Made by a program: the position numbers and the translations under genes. Positions 43,329 to 51,743 of a DNA stretch of 64,000 nt are shown here, piece after piece; within the stretch, counting starts at the first letter, position 1, and the number at the start of each line of letters is the position of its first letter. This DNA is from Streptomyces sp. NBC_01306 (GTDB lineage: Bacteria > Actinomycetota > Actinomycetes > Streptomycetales > Streptomycetaceae). The stretch covers positions 4,841,001-4,905,000 of the forward strand of contig NZ_JAPEPC010000001.1 in the NCBI RefSeq assembly GCF_026340465.1, read 5' to 3'. The notes beneath the pieces are model-generated. The model searched no databases. It saw nothing but the letters and a program-made list of their open reading frames with translations, and was not told the DNA's origin.

Positions 43329-44579
43329 GTGCAGCGTCCGCAGGCACCCGGGCGAGTGGACCGGCGCCGTCTGCGGCAGACCGCCGCCATCCTGGTCTCG
43401 TTCATGGCGTTCACCGCGACGTCCCTGGTCGCGGGGCCTGCGGTCGCCACCGTGGGCGGCGAGGGGCCGTGCGCGCTGCCGCGCACCGACGTCCACCACT
43501 CGGTCGGGCTCGACAGCTGGAACTCCGCCTACCCCCGGCCGGTCGGGGCACTCGACGCGGTCATGATCTTCCTGTCCTTCCCGGGGGCCCCGCCCGACAC
43601 CACCCCGCAGGAGCTGACGGCCGACTACTTCCCCTCGACCACCACCTTCTTCCGGCAGGCCTCGTACGGGAAGTTCACGCTGCGGCCGCATCCGCTGCGG
43701 CGGTGGACCATGATGCCGAAGCCGGCCTCCGCGTACGCGATACGGCGTGACTGGAGTGCGGACGAGCGCGACGAGTATCTGCGGGACGCGGTGGCCGCGG
43801 CCGATCCGACGGTGGACTTCAGCAAGTACGACCTCGTCTACCTGATCGCCGACCCGGATGCGCCGGGTGTCGACTCGGACGCCACGAAGGTGGTCAATCT
43901 GGATACCCCGCTGCACGCCGACGGTACGGAGATCCGGCGTTTCGTCACCGGCTTCGAGCGGCATCCGCCGGACCGCGATGTGCTGGCCCATGAGACCGGG
44001 CACGTCTTCGACCTGCCGGATCTCTACCACCGCCCGTCGGACGACAAGGGCGACTGGGACACGTATGTGGGCGACTGGGACGTCATGGGCAGCCAGTTCG
44101 GGCTCGCCCCCGACTTCTTCGGCTGGCAGAAGTGGAAGCTGGGCTGGCTGGACCGGCGGCAGATCGGCTGTGTGCGCGGCACCCGGGCCCAGATGTTCAC
44201 GCTGGAGCCACTGGAGGAGGTCGCGGCGCCCGGCACCGACACGGCCGGGACCCGGCTCATCGTCCTGCGGACCGGGCTGGAGAGTGCCCTCGCCATCGAG
44301 GCGCGCACGGCGGCCGGCAATGACGCTTCGACCTGCTCGGAGGGCGTCCTCATCTACCGGGTGAGGGCGGAGCAGGCCTCCGGCGACGGCCCGTTCCGGG
44401 TGGTCGACACCCATCCGCACAGCTCGGGCTGCTGGGGGCAGTCGGTCTACCCGCCGCTGGCCGACGCGCCGCTCGGGGTCGGGGAGACGTTCACGGTTCC
44501 CGGCAACGGGACGAAGGTGGAGGTGACGGACCGTACGCCGTCGGGAGCCTGGACCGTCGAGATCACGCCGGTGGTGTGA
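43329..44579 (+). CDS. Secreted M6-family metalloprotease
   Basis: A 416-residue exported zinc protease. The GTG at 43329 follows GGAGG. A signal peptide (VDRRRLRQTAAILVSFMAFTATSLVAGPAVA) precedes the mature protein. The zinc motif is LAHETGHVFDLPDLYHRP (HExxH with a later ligand) with the downstream Met-turn-like GDWDVMGSQ. M6 peptidases include immune inhibitor A. The length is shorter than InhA and lacks PKD repeats. It follows divergently from the c-di-GMP gene and ends before tRNA-Lys copy 3. Confidence 0.82.
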   Translation: MQRPQAPGRVDRRRLRQTAAILVSFMAFTATSLVAGPAVATVGGEGPCALPRTDVHHSVGLDSWNSAYPRPVGALDAVMIFLSFPGAPPDTTPQELTADYFPSTTTFFRQASYGKFTLRPHPLRRWTMMPKPASAYAIRRDWSADERDEYLRDAVAAADPTVDFSKYDLVYLIADPDAPGVDSDATKVVNLDTPLHADGTEIRRFVTGFERHPPDRDVLAHETGHVFDLPDLYHRPSDDKGDWDTYVGDWDVMGSQFGLAPDFFGWQKWKLGWLDRRQIGCVRGTRAQMFTLEPLEEVAAPGTDTAGTRLIVLRTGLESALAIEARTAAGNDASTCSEGVLIYRVRAEQASGDGPFRVVDTHPHSSGCWGQSVYPPLADAPLGVGETFTVPGNGTKVEVTDRTPSGAWTVEITPVV

Positions 44580-44643
44580 GGTGCCCCGTGGTGTGAGGCG
44601 CCCGTGGTGTGAGGTGCGTTGTGAGGTGCTGGGGGGGCACAAC

Positions 44644-44677
44644 GAAGAAGCCCCCCGCTTCCGCGAGGGGCTTCTTC
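44644..44677 (-). terminator. Terminator of tRNA-Lys copy 3
   Basis: The same GAAGAAGCCCC/GGGGCTTCTTC hairpin as copy 2, with loop TTCC. It lies directly after the minus-strand tRNA and may also stop the protease gene transcript from the other side. Confidence 0.8.
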
Positions 44678-44683
44678 CGTCTG

Positions 44684-44757
44684 TGCGCCGCCAGGGACTC
44701 GAACCCCGGACCCGCTGATTAAGAGTCAGCTGCTCTAACCAACTGAGCTAGCGGCGC
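44684..44757 (-). tRNA. tRNA-Lys (anticodon CUU), copy 3
   Basis: Identical 74 bases to copies 1 and 2. The 5' ten bases overlap the end of the gene at 44748-45725, whose TAG stop lies inside the tRNA (44748-44750). The promoter therefore sits inside that coding region. Confidence 0.97.
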
Positions 44758-45725
44758 CTGCTGACGTCGTAGACCTTAGCACCCTGATCGGCGCGGGGAA
44801 AAATCGATAAGCCGTCCGTTCTCGTGGCCGGGGCCGCCGCCGCACGCGCCGCGCGGACACAGGCCCAGAGCATGACCTCGGGCCCCGGCAGCCAGGGATG
44901 GCGGGTATCGGGAGCCACCAGCCAGCGCGGGCCCGATCGGGGGACGGAGGAGGTCAGAGACGGTACGGTCACCGCGTCACCGGTGCCGTGGCAGAGCATC
45001 GGCGGCACCGCGTCGCCCCACTCCTCCCAGTGCAGCAGGGATGGCAGCCGCTGGGCCGTGCCGGGGGCGGCGAAGAGCAGCATCCGGCCCCGGTGACCGG
45101 CGACCGGGCCCGATCCTGGGCCCTCCGACCACAGGGTGTCCAGCATCCGGCGGCCGAAGATCGCGGGCACGTTGACCACGTCGAAGACCGAGCCGCAGTC
45201 CAGCACGGTGGGGGCGGTGGGCCGGGACTCCCAGAGCGAGAGCGCACTGCGCGGGTACGGGGCGGCGGACGCGAGCCATCCCGCGCCGGCCGGGGTGACC
45301 GCTGTGGCGTGCTGCCCGTCCTGCTCGTCGAGGATCCGGCTGAGCCCGGCCGAGGAACGGCCGCCCGGGACGTGGACGGTGGCTGAGCTCTGGATGCCGG
45401 GGCTGCTGATGCCTGAGCTTCGGGTGGCGGGGCCGATGGTTCCGGGGCTGCTGATGCCTGAGCCCCGGGTGCCGGAGTTGCTGAGCCCCGGGCCTCGGGT
45501 ACCGGAGCTGCTGATCCCCGAGCTGCTGATGCCTGAGCCGCTGATGCCTGAGCCCTGGATGCCCGAACTCCGGAGATCGGAGCCGCTGCCGGAGAGGATT
45601 CCTGCGCTGTCGTCGTCTCGCTGCCATGCGCCCATGCCGACCAGGTCTACCCGGAGTGAGGGGTCCACTCCGCTGAGTTGGCCGAAACCGGGACAGGCAG
45701 GGGCGGGGAGGCGTATCTTGCCCAC
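44748..45725 (-). CDS. Bifunctional DNA primase/polymerase-like protein with pentapeptide repeats
   Basis: A protein of 325 residues. The part from about 115 on (GGRSSAGLSRILDEQDGQHATAVTPAGAGWLASAAPYPRSALSLWESRPTAPTVLDCGSVFDVVNVP) looks like the N-terminal prim-pol domain found in small Streptomyces proteins (WESRPTAPTVLDCG...FDVVNVP). Residues 40-115 are a low-complexity insert of SSGIS/SGTRGPG-type five-residue repeats. The GTG at 45725 is used; ATG 45635 (MGAWQRDDDS) is an alternative. The last ten bases overlap tRNA-Lys copy 3. Homology is by pattern and the function in this context is unknown. Confidence 0.55.
   Translation of the reverse strand: MGKIRLPAPACPGFGQLSGVDPSLRVDLVGMGAWQRDDDSAGILSGSGSDLRSSGIQGSGISGSGISSSGISSSGTRGPGLSNSGTRGSGISSPGTIGPATRSSGISSPGIQSSATVHVPGGRSSAGLSRILDEQDGQHATAVTPAGAGWLASAAPYPRSALSLWESRPTAPTVLDCGSVFDVVNVPAIFGRRMLDTLWSEGPGSGPVAGHRGRMLLFAAPGTAQRLPSLLHWEEWGDAVPPMLCHGTGDAVTVPSLTSSVPRSGPRWLVAPDTRHPWLPGPEVMLWACVRAARAAAAPATRTDGLSIFPRADQGAKVYDVSRRR
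44773..44800 (-). promoter_or_regulatory. Promoter of tRNA-Lys copy 3 inside the upstream gene
   Basis: TTCCCC (44795-44800) and TAAGGT (44773-44778) are 16 bp apart on the minus strand. They lie within codons of the overlapping gene, so the tRNA is expressed from inside it. Confidence 0.45.
45390..45565. repeat. 15-bp repeats encoding GSGIS-type pentapeptides
   Basis: A run of related 15-base units (ggcatcagcagctcc type on the minus strand) produces repeated Ser-Gly-Ile/Thr-Ser pentapeptides. The third-base variation is limited, which suggests recent slippage, and the length may vary between strains. Confidence 0.65.
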
Positions 45726-45818
45726 CGGTCTTGCCGACGGGCCCCGCCCAACGGCATATGCGCGAAGGGCTGAACGGGCTGAGCGGTCCGCGTAGGGCGG
45801 CAGGAGTTCGCCCGCCCG

Positions 45819-46157
45819 TCAGGTCGGCAAGCCGCGCAGCAGGTCCCGGCCGAACTCGACCATCTTCTGGGCGTAGTCCTCGGTCCACTGCGCGCGCTCG
45901 GCGATGTCCGCCACCGTCAGCCGGTCGAAGCGGCGAGGGTCGGCGAGCTGCGCGGCGGCGACCGCCTGGTACTCGACCGCCCGGTCGGTCGCCGCGCGGA
46001 AGGCCAGCGTCAGCTCGGTGGCACGGGCGAGCAGCACCGCAGGGTCGTCGATCGACTCCAGGTCGAAGAAGTGCTCGGGGTCGGTGGTGGCAGCGGAAGG
46101 CTCGAAGAGCAGCGGCGCAGGCCGCAGCTTCCGCTCGCGCTGTTCGGGCTCCGCCAT
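45819..46157 (-). CDS. Conserved hypothetical protein, mostly helical
   Basis: A 112-residue protein with a good ribosome site (GGAGG) before the ATG at 46157. It starts MAEPEQRERKLRPAPLLFEPSAATTDPEHFFDLESIDDP and then has long helices (AVLLARATELTLAFRAATDRAVEYQAVAAAQLADPRRFDRLTVADIAERAQWTEDYAQKMVEFGRDLLRG). The AERAQWTEDYAQKMV segment resembles a small helix-turn-helix. It stands alone between the primase-like gene and the helicase operon. No family recognised. Confidence 0.65.
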   Translation of the reverse strand: MAEPEQRERKLRPAPLLFEPSAATTDPEHFFDLESIDDPAVLLARATELTLAFRAATDRAVEYQAVAAAQLADPRRFDRLTVADIAERAQWTEDYAQKMVEFGRDLLRGLPT

Positions 46158-46397
46158 GTGTGCCTCCTGCTGTGCCGTGCTGCCTGTGCCGTGCTGTGTG
46201 TGCCGTGCTGTGCTGTGTGTTGCGGTGCTGCGTCCCCCCGGAGGTCCGGCGGGGCCGGTCTCCGGGTGGTGTGCGGTGCTCGGGCCTCCGCCGTGGGATT
46301 CCGGCCACCGTCCATTGTCCCGCCCTGCGCAAGAGGACGTCCCGGGCAGCGGCAGGCACCCGTCACAGTGGCCGGTATCGCGGTCGTCGGCACCGCG

Positions 46398-47729
46398 TCA
46401 CCGTGGCCGGTACGGCACCCGGTGTTCCGCGAGATGCGCCAGGACCGCATGGTTCGCCTCCCAGCCGTCCGGGAACTTCACTGTCACTCCCAGCTGCACC
46501 GGCTCGGTCGACGGGTGCTCGTCGAGCAGCCCGGCCACCCCCTCCCGGCACACCACGATGCAGGCGTGCCGGTGCCGCGATGCCAGGACGCAGAGCCTGC
46601 CCGTCTCCAGATGGAACGCTGTCGCGTCCGGGCGTCCGGACAGCGGATGCAGCACCACCGTGACGTCGAACTCCCGCCCCTGGAGGCGGTTGGCCGTGTC
46701 GACCGCGACGCCCGTCACCCCGAGCTCCGTGAGCGCCGACCGGACCGCGGCTGCCTGATCGCGGTGGGCCGTGCCGACCGCGATACGGTCCGCCGTCAGC
46801 GGCACCGGATCCGGCGACTGCTCACTCACCGCCGCGCCACCGCGGTCCAGCAGCCGCCGGACCACCAGGGCCACCGCCCGTACCGCCTCCGGGTCCGTAC
46901 GCGGTGTGTGCCGGGCGGGCAGTTCCAGCAGGCCCCAGCCTGTTTCCGCCGCCTCGTCCAGCACCCGGTCGGGGCCCGAACCGTCCGACTCCACCCCGAA
47001 GGTCAGCCGCCGGTCACCGTGGTCCGTACCGCTGCGGAACGGTGTGTACGGGTAGAACGCGTCCGAGACCAGCGGCGCCGCCGACGCCGGCAGCCGCCAG
47101 GAGACCGGCAGCCGGTGCTGCGGCAGCTCCGGATTGTGCGCGAGCAGGGTCGAGACCGCGCTGGACGACGGGTCGTACGCCAGCCCCGCCCACTGCTCGG
47201 CGCCGACCACGCTGAACGGGTCGAGCTGGCCGGGATCGCCCACGAACAACGCCCGTTCGAACAGCCCGGCCACGGCCAGCAGGGCGTCCGAGCGCATCTG
47301 GTACGCCTCGTCCACGATCGCGTGCCGCCAGGGCTCGACGCCCTTCACATGCGCCCACTTCGCCGCCGTCGAGATCACCACGTCGAGCCCGGCGAGATCC
47401 GCGACCTTGGCGGACTTGCGAACGTTCGGCAGGTCGTCCAGCGCCTTGTCGTACGGGTCGGGGTCGCTGCTGTGCAGCCGGCCGACCGGCAGCTCGGGGT
47501 CCTTCCCGGCAAGGCGGGTGACCAGGTCGTCCACCTGGGCGTTGGTCTGCGCGACCACCATCAGCGGTCGTCCGGCGGCGGCCAGCTCACGGGCCGCGCG
47601 CACCACGAGCGTCGATTTGCCCGCGCCCGGCGGGGAGTCGACCACCACTCCGCGGGCGGTGCCGTGCAGCGTGTCATCGAGGATGGCCCGCGTCGCGCGG
47701 GCGGCCTCCGCGCCGGGATCGAAGGTCAC
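46398..47729 (-). CDS. SF1-type DNA helicase-like ATPase
   Basis: A 443-residue superfamily 1 ATPase. Walker A is VVDSPPGAGKSTLV (K38), the Ia region MVVAQTNAQVDDLV follows, the DEAY box is IVDEAYQM (D140, E141), motif III is FVGDPGQLDPFS, and motifs V-VI include NRLQGREFDVTVVLHPL and LCVLASRHRHACIVV. The order matches UvrD/Dna2-like helicases, but the protein is short. The GTG at 47729 overlaps the preceding gene stop (GTGA), so it is the last gene of the nuclease-unknown-helicase operon. It probably unwinds or remodels DNA or RNA for the upstream nuclease. Confidence 0.83.
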   Translation of the reverse strand: MTFDPGAEAARATRAILDDTLHGTARGVVVDSPPGAGKSTLVVRAARELAAAGRPLMVVAQTNAQVDDLVTRLAGKDPELPVGRLHSSDPDPYDKALDDLPNVRKSAKVADLAGLDVVISTAAKWAHVKGVEPWRHAIVDEAYQMRSDALLAVAGLFERALFVGDPGQLDPFSVVGAEQWAGLAYDPSSSAVSTLLAHNPELPQHRLPVSWRLPASAAPLVSDAFYPYTPFRSGTDHGDRRLTFGVESDGSGPDRVLDEAAETGWGLLELPARHTPRTDPEAVRAVALVVRRLLDRGGAAVSEQSPDPVPLTADRIAVGTAHRDQAAAVRSALTELGVTGVAVDTANRLQGREFDVTVVLHPLSGRPDATAFHLETGRLCVLASRHRHACIVVCREGVAGLLDEHPSTEPVQLGVTVKFPDGWEANHAVLAHLAEHRVPYRPR

Positions 47730-49411
47730 AGCAGGTCCTCGGGGGTGACGGGGCCGGGGCTCGTCCCGGAGCCGGGAGCAGCGGATGCGGAGGATGCGGC
47801 AGTTCCGTTGGACATGGCAGTTCTGTCGGACATGGTGGACGAGCCGTCCGACGGGCCGGTGATGCCCGGCGGGCCGCCGTGTGTCCAGGGGGTGTCCTCC
47901 TGCGCGGGCAGCTCGGGTCCGCCCCGCGAGCTGTGCTCGAACAGCGTCCAGCACAGCCGGTCGCCCTTCTCCGGCACGGTCCCCGGGGCCGGATCCTTGG
48001 CGCGGCCCATGCCGTTGGTCAGCCGCAGCACCAGCGAGCCGTCCGTCTCGTACCGTACGAACTCGGCCGTCTGTGCCTTCGGCGGGTCGCCCGGGAGCGC
48101 GCGGTGGACCTTGGCCCGCTCCTCGATGTGCGGTGTGTCATCGGTCCGCAGCGTCACCAGGGGGCGAGGGCTCGGGCGCTTCGACTCGCTCCACGCCATC
48201 ACCACATCCGTCACCTCACCGGTGAACGCCTCGCCCGCGAGCCGCCGCCCCGCCATCACCAGCGGGTCGTCCAGGGCCTCCTGTGCCTCCAGCTGTGTCT
48301 GCGCGGTCTCGCGGGTGGCGAGCTTCTGCGCCGCCGTCACCGCGTCGTCCCGGCGCGGCTGCGGCGGCTCGCCCGCCCGCACCCGGTCCCGGTGGCCGGT
48401 GAACGACCAGCGGTCCCGGGTCCACCGCTCGCTCGCCCTGGCCCCTTCGGGCAGCTCGCGCAGCAGCCCGATCCCGTGCCACACCGCGTCCCAGGTGGGC
48501 CGCAGCTGTCCGGCCAGCAGCCTGCGGATCTCCCGCTCGGCGGCCGTCAGCTCACCGAGCCGGTCGTCGGCCGCCGGACCGTCCTCGGCGGCGGCCAGCG
48601 CCGAACGCGCCGCGTCGTACCGCTCCACCGCCGGGGCCAGCAGCCTGTTGTCGAAGGCCGGATCGGTGGCGGGCCCGGCGGGCGGGCAGAGCAGCTGCCC
48701 GTCCCGGTCGCGTCCCAGCTCGGCCCGGAGAGCGGTCTCGGCGCCGGACGTCCCGTCGGCCGGGTCGATCCAGGCAAGCAGCGCGCCGAGGTGCTGGTCC
48801 TCCAGATTGCTCTGGCCGGTGGCCCAGTGACGGTTCAGCAGATCGGTCGCGGCGAGCAGCAGCGAGGACCCCGGGACCCGGGCGCGCTCACCGTAGTGCG
48901 TCAGCCAGCGGCCGAGCAGCGGGACGCGGGGCGGCGCCGGGTAGGGCGTCTCGGGATCCTCATCGGCCGTACGCCGGAAGCGCATCGACCGCCCGAGGAG
49001 CCGGACGAAGTCGATGCCCGCCCGGCCCGGCACGATCAGCTGCGGGGCGTCCGCGCACAGCTCGGTCTCGACCTTGACCTTCTTCTTGGTCTCCGGGTCG
49101 GTCTCGGAGCGCTCGGCGGCCTCGACGTCGTCGGCGTACCCGTCGATGTACGGCAGCACGGCCTCGGCCAGCTCGGACAGGAACGCGAACCGCAGATCCC
49201 GGTCGCGCGGCTGGGCGACGACCAGCAGCCTCGGCGCGGCGGGGTCCGTCCCGACGAGCGCCCCGAGCGGGGCGCCGGCCTCGCCAGCGGTGGTGAGGGG
49301 GACGAACACGAGCGGGCGGGCGGAGAGGTGGCGGTGCCGGACGGTCGCGGTGGGCTCCGCGCGTCCTGACCGCACGGCTTCCAGCCGGGCGAGCGTGCTG
49401 ATCAGCGACAT
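47726..49411 (-). CDS. Uncharacterised 561-residue protein linking nuclease and helicase
   Basis: No family recognised. It starts MSLISTLARLEAVRSGRAEP at the ATG 49411. Segments that look structured include RPLVFVPLTTAGEAGAPLGALVG, DRDLRFAFLSELAEAVLPYIDGYADD, RLLGRWLTHYGERARVPGSSLLLAATDLLNRHWATGQ, and a C-terminal beta-rich portion (GEVTDVVMAWSESKR...LVTLRTDD). The last 60 residues are Ser/Gly/Pro low-complexity. The stop overlaps the helicase start by 4 bp, and its own start overlaps the nuclease stop by 10 bp. It likely bridges the two enzymes into a complex. Confidence 0.75.
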   Translation of the reverse strand: MSLISTLARLEAVRSGRAEPTATVRHRHLSARPLVFVPLTTAGEAGAPLGALVGTDPAAPRLLVVAQPRDRDLRFAFLSELAEAVLPYIDGYADDVEAAERSETDPETKKKVKVETELCADAPQLIVPGRAGIDFVRLLGRSMRFRRTADEDPETPYPAPPRVPLLGRWLTHYGERARVPGSSLLLAATDLLNRHWATGQSNLEDQHLGALLAWIDPADGTSGAETALRAELGRDRDGQLLCPPAGPATDPAFDNRLLAPAVERYDAARSALAAAEDGPAADDRLGELTAAEREIRRLLAGQLRPTWDAVWHGIGLLRELPEGARASERWTRDRWSFTGHRDRVRAGEPPQPRRDDAVTAAQKLATRETAQTQLEAQEALDDPLVMAGRRLAGEAFTGEVTDVVMAWSESKRPSPRPLVTLRTDDTPHIEERAKVHRALPGDPPKAQTAEFVRYETDGSLVLRLTNGMGRAKDPAPGTVPEKGDRLCWTLFEHSSRGGPELPAQEDTPWTHGGPPGITGPSDGSSTMSDRTAMSNGTAASSASAAPGSGTSPGPVTPEDLL

Positions 49412-50739
49412 ACCGGCGAGCCTTCCTGCTGGAGACTCGATGGCCGGAGACCTGATTGCTGGAGCCCCGACTCCCGTGGATCCGGCTGCTGGACATCCGC
49501 CCCCCGGAGCGCCGACTGACGGCCAGCCGACTCCCGGCCGGCCGGCTGCGGTGCCTCGGCCAGCGCCTCCGCCCGCAGCGCCGCGGCCCTGCGCAGCGCG
49601 GCCACCGTCGGATCCGACGGATCGCCCTCCTCGCCGTGCGCCGCGGCCAGCACCGCGTCGACCGTCGTCAGCCCGCCCAGCTCGCCGCGGACCCCCCGGC
49701 CCAGCGCCTCCACCGCGCCCGCGCCACGGGCCCGGTCGCGGCAGTGGAAGGCCAGCTCGCACGCGGCCAGGCACTCCGGTGCATACGCCGCGCGGACCGA
49801 TTCGACCGCCGCCGTGAGCTCGGCGGGCGGCAGACCGGGGTCGAAGGTGGTGCCTTCGGGCAGGGCCGCCGCGATGTCCTCGATACGGGTCAGCCGGGTC
49901 AGCTGACGCCGGGTCACCGAGAGCTGCTTGCGTACGTCGACGGCCGAGGCCGTCGGCAGGTTGGAGAAGTCCTTCGGGCAGACCAGCAGGATCCGGTCGT
50001 GCACCGAAGCGCCGGCCGCGCCGCCCGCGCCGCCCGTGCTGTCTGTGCCGCCCGCGCTGTTGATATGGGCCGCGATCCGCTCCAGCGCCAGCACGTACAC
50101 CGCGGACTGGCGGGCGGCCGCCCCCACCTTCGCCGCGTCCGCCGACGCGTCGATCATCGGGAACGACTTGATCTCGATCACCGTCCAGCGCCCGGCCGGA
50201 TCCACCACTACCGCGTCCGGCTCCAGATACGCGGGCGAGCCCGCCACCTCCAGCGCCAGCATCGGGTGGTCGAACAGGGCCCACCCGCCGGCCTCCGTGG
50301 CCTCACGCAGGGCCAGTGCCGTGCGGGCCGCGCGGCCTTCGGGGCCCGCCGCCGTGAGATCGGGGACCGTCACGTCCACCGGCTCGGCCGTGCCCATGTG
50401 CTCCGCGAGGAGCCGCATCAGTTCGGCGCCGCCGTCGGCCTTGACCCTCGCCTCGAAGGCGTTGCCCCGCATGAAGGCGAACTGGGACTGGCCGAAGGCC
50501 GAGGGGGAGCCGAGGGCTTGTGCGAGAACCGTCTTGTTCACCCCGGCGCCGTCGAGGAGCGCGCGCCGCTCGCAGCCCGGGTTGGCCGCGAGGGCAGCCA
50601 GCGCGCGGGCGTCCAGCGGCTGCGGCGCGACGGACGGGCCCCGCAGCTCAGCGAGCCGCTGTCTGAGTGCCGTCGTCGGCTGTGTCGCCTGCTGACGCGG
50701 AAGAGGCGGAGGAGGTCCGCTGCCCGGGGAATCGCTCAC
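49402..50739 (-). CDS. RecB/Cas4-like nuclease with probable Fe-S cysteines
   Basis: A 445-residue protein. The nuclease core is visible: GNAFEARV (E97), EPDAVVVDPAGRWTVIEIKSFP (D175, E189, K191), the PD-(D/E)xK signature of RecB/Cas4/Dna2 enzymes. Cysteines at 56 (NPGCERRALLDG) and at 323, 327 and 333 (ECLAACELAFHC) match the one-plus-three pattern of a 4Fe-4S cluster flanking the domain. The GTG at 50739 overlaps the end of the PAP2 gene by 92 bp in another frame; no later start keeps the domain. It is the first gene of a three-gene operon. In other actinobacteria, similar nucleases are fused to a helicase (TM0106-type); here they appear split. Confidence 0.78.
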   Translation of the reverse strand: MSDSPGSGPPPPLPRQQATQPTTALRQRLAELRGPSVAPQPLDARALAALAANPGCERRALLDGAGVNKTVLAQALGSPSAFGQSQFAFMRGNAFEARVKADGGAELMRLLAEHMGTAEPVDVTVPDLTAAGPEGRAARTALALREATEAGGWALFDHPMLALEVAGSPAYLEPDAVVVDPAGRWTVIEIKSFPMIDASADAAKVGAAARQSAVYVLALERIAAHINSAGGTDSTGGAGGAAGASVHDRILLVCPKDFSNLPTASAVDVRKQLSVTRRQLTRLTRIEDIAAALPEGTTFDPGLPPAELTAAVESVRAAYAPECLAACELAFHCRDRARGAGAVEALGRGVRGELGGLTTVDAVLAAAHGEEGDPSDPTVAALRRAAALRAEALAEAPQPAGRESAGRQSALRGADVQQPDPRESGLQQSGLRPSSLQQEGSPVCR

Positions 50740-51547
50740 CCGGGGAAGTCTTGCACCCGGCACCGACAATCGGGGACGGACTGTCGGCCGTACGGGAGGA
50801 GAACCGGGCCCGTACCCGGTCGGCCAGCCGCACCGCGGGCCGGGCGAGCAGCAGCCCCACACCCATCACCGCGACCCCCGCGATCGCGTCGAGCAGATAG
50901 TGGTTGGCCGTGCCCAGCACCACGAAAGTGATGGTCAACGGGTAGAGCACCCCGAGTATTCGGGCCAGCGGCGTACGGCCGTGGCGCCACAGCATCACCC
51001 CGCACCACAGCGCCCACCCCACATGCAGGCTCGGCATCGCGGCGAACTGATTGGTCATCCCGCCGAGTCCCCGCGGTGCGCTCGCGTCGTCGCCCCACCA
51101 GCCGTACGAGCTGTACTGCGCCATCGTGTCGACAAAACCCTCGGCATGGGCGAGCAGCCGCGGCGGACAGGTGGGGGTCAGCGTGAAGCCGATCAGACCG
51201 AGCAGGGTGGAGACCATCAGCCAGGTGCGCGCCAGGCGGTACTGGGCGGGACGGCGGCGGAAGAGCCATATCAGGATGCCCGGGGTCACCAGGTAGTGCA
51301 GCGACGCATAGGCGAAGTCGGCGGGTATCCCTATGGCCGGGGTGTGCGTGAACAGCCTGTTCAACGGGTGTTCGATGTTGATGTGCAGGAACTTCTCGGC
51401 ACGCAGCAGCGAAAGGCCGTGGTGGACCGCGTCCTCGGTGCTGCCGCGTGCCAGCAGCCGCCCCGACGAGTACGCGGTGTAGACGACAGCGATCACAAGG
51501 AGCTCTGTCCACCAGCGGGGCCGGTCACGGTTCGCGGTGTACGGCAT
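50648..51547 (-). CDS. PAP2/Aur1-like membrane phosphatase
   Basis: A 299-residue multi-pass protein of the PAP2 superfamily. The active-site elements are MTNQFAAMPSLHVGWALWCGV and VVLGTANHYLLDAIAGVAVM, with the conserved histidines in both. Six helices are predicted. The ATG at 51547 follows GGAGAG; another ATG five codons upstream has no site. The 3' end (a hydrophilic SSASSASAGDTADDGTQTAAR tail) overlaps the nuclease start by 92 bp. Aur1-like members move inositol phosphate or phosphate between lipids; the substrate is not known. Confidence 0.83.
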   Translation of the reverse strand: MPYTANRDRPRWWTELLVIAVVYTAYSSGRLLARGSTEDAVHHGLSLLRAEKFLHINIEHPLNRLFTHTPAIGIPADFAYASLHYLVTPGILIWLFRRRPAQYRLARTWLMVSTLLGLIGFTLTPTCPPRLLAHAEGFVDTMAQYSSYGWWGDDASAPRGLGGMTNQFAAMPSLHVGWALWCGVMLWRHGRTPLARILGVLYPLTITFVVLGTANHYLLDAIAGVAVMGVGLLLARPAVRLADRVRARFSSRTADSPSPIVGAGCKTSPGERFPGQRTSSASSASAGDTADDGTQTAAR

Positions 51548-51743
51548 CCGAATGCTCTCCATCGTCTGTTCAAACGGGGCCTGTCACCCGGCGTACCACC
51601 ATAGGGCGTATCGAATGACAAGTTCATTGCGGCCCCTCTGTGCGGGGCACGGTAGGAGGGACGCCGGAGGCGTCCGCCGGGTTGCTCCCGGAACCCGTGC
51701 GCGATGATGGGAGAAGCATCACCGCACGGGAAGAGAGAGCGTC

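Noticed and set aside
42981..44642. N-terminal extension of the GGDEF-EAL open frame to 1157 codons
   Set aside because: It runs antisense to the M6 protease gene; GTG 42980 has a ribosome site and precedes the first conserved domain.
45745..45760. Second copy of the TGGCATATGCCA palindrome (GGCATATGC at about 45751)
   Set aside because: Only the inner bases match and flanks lack symmetry, so it is likely chance.
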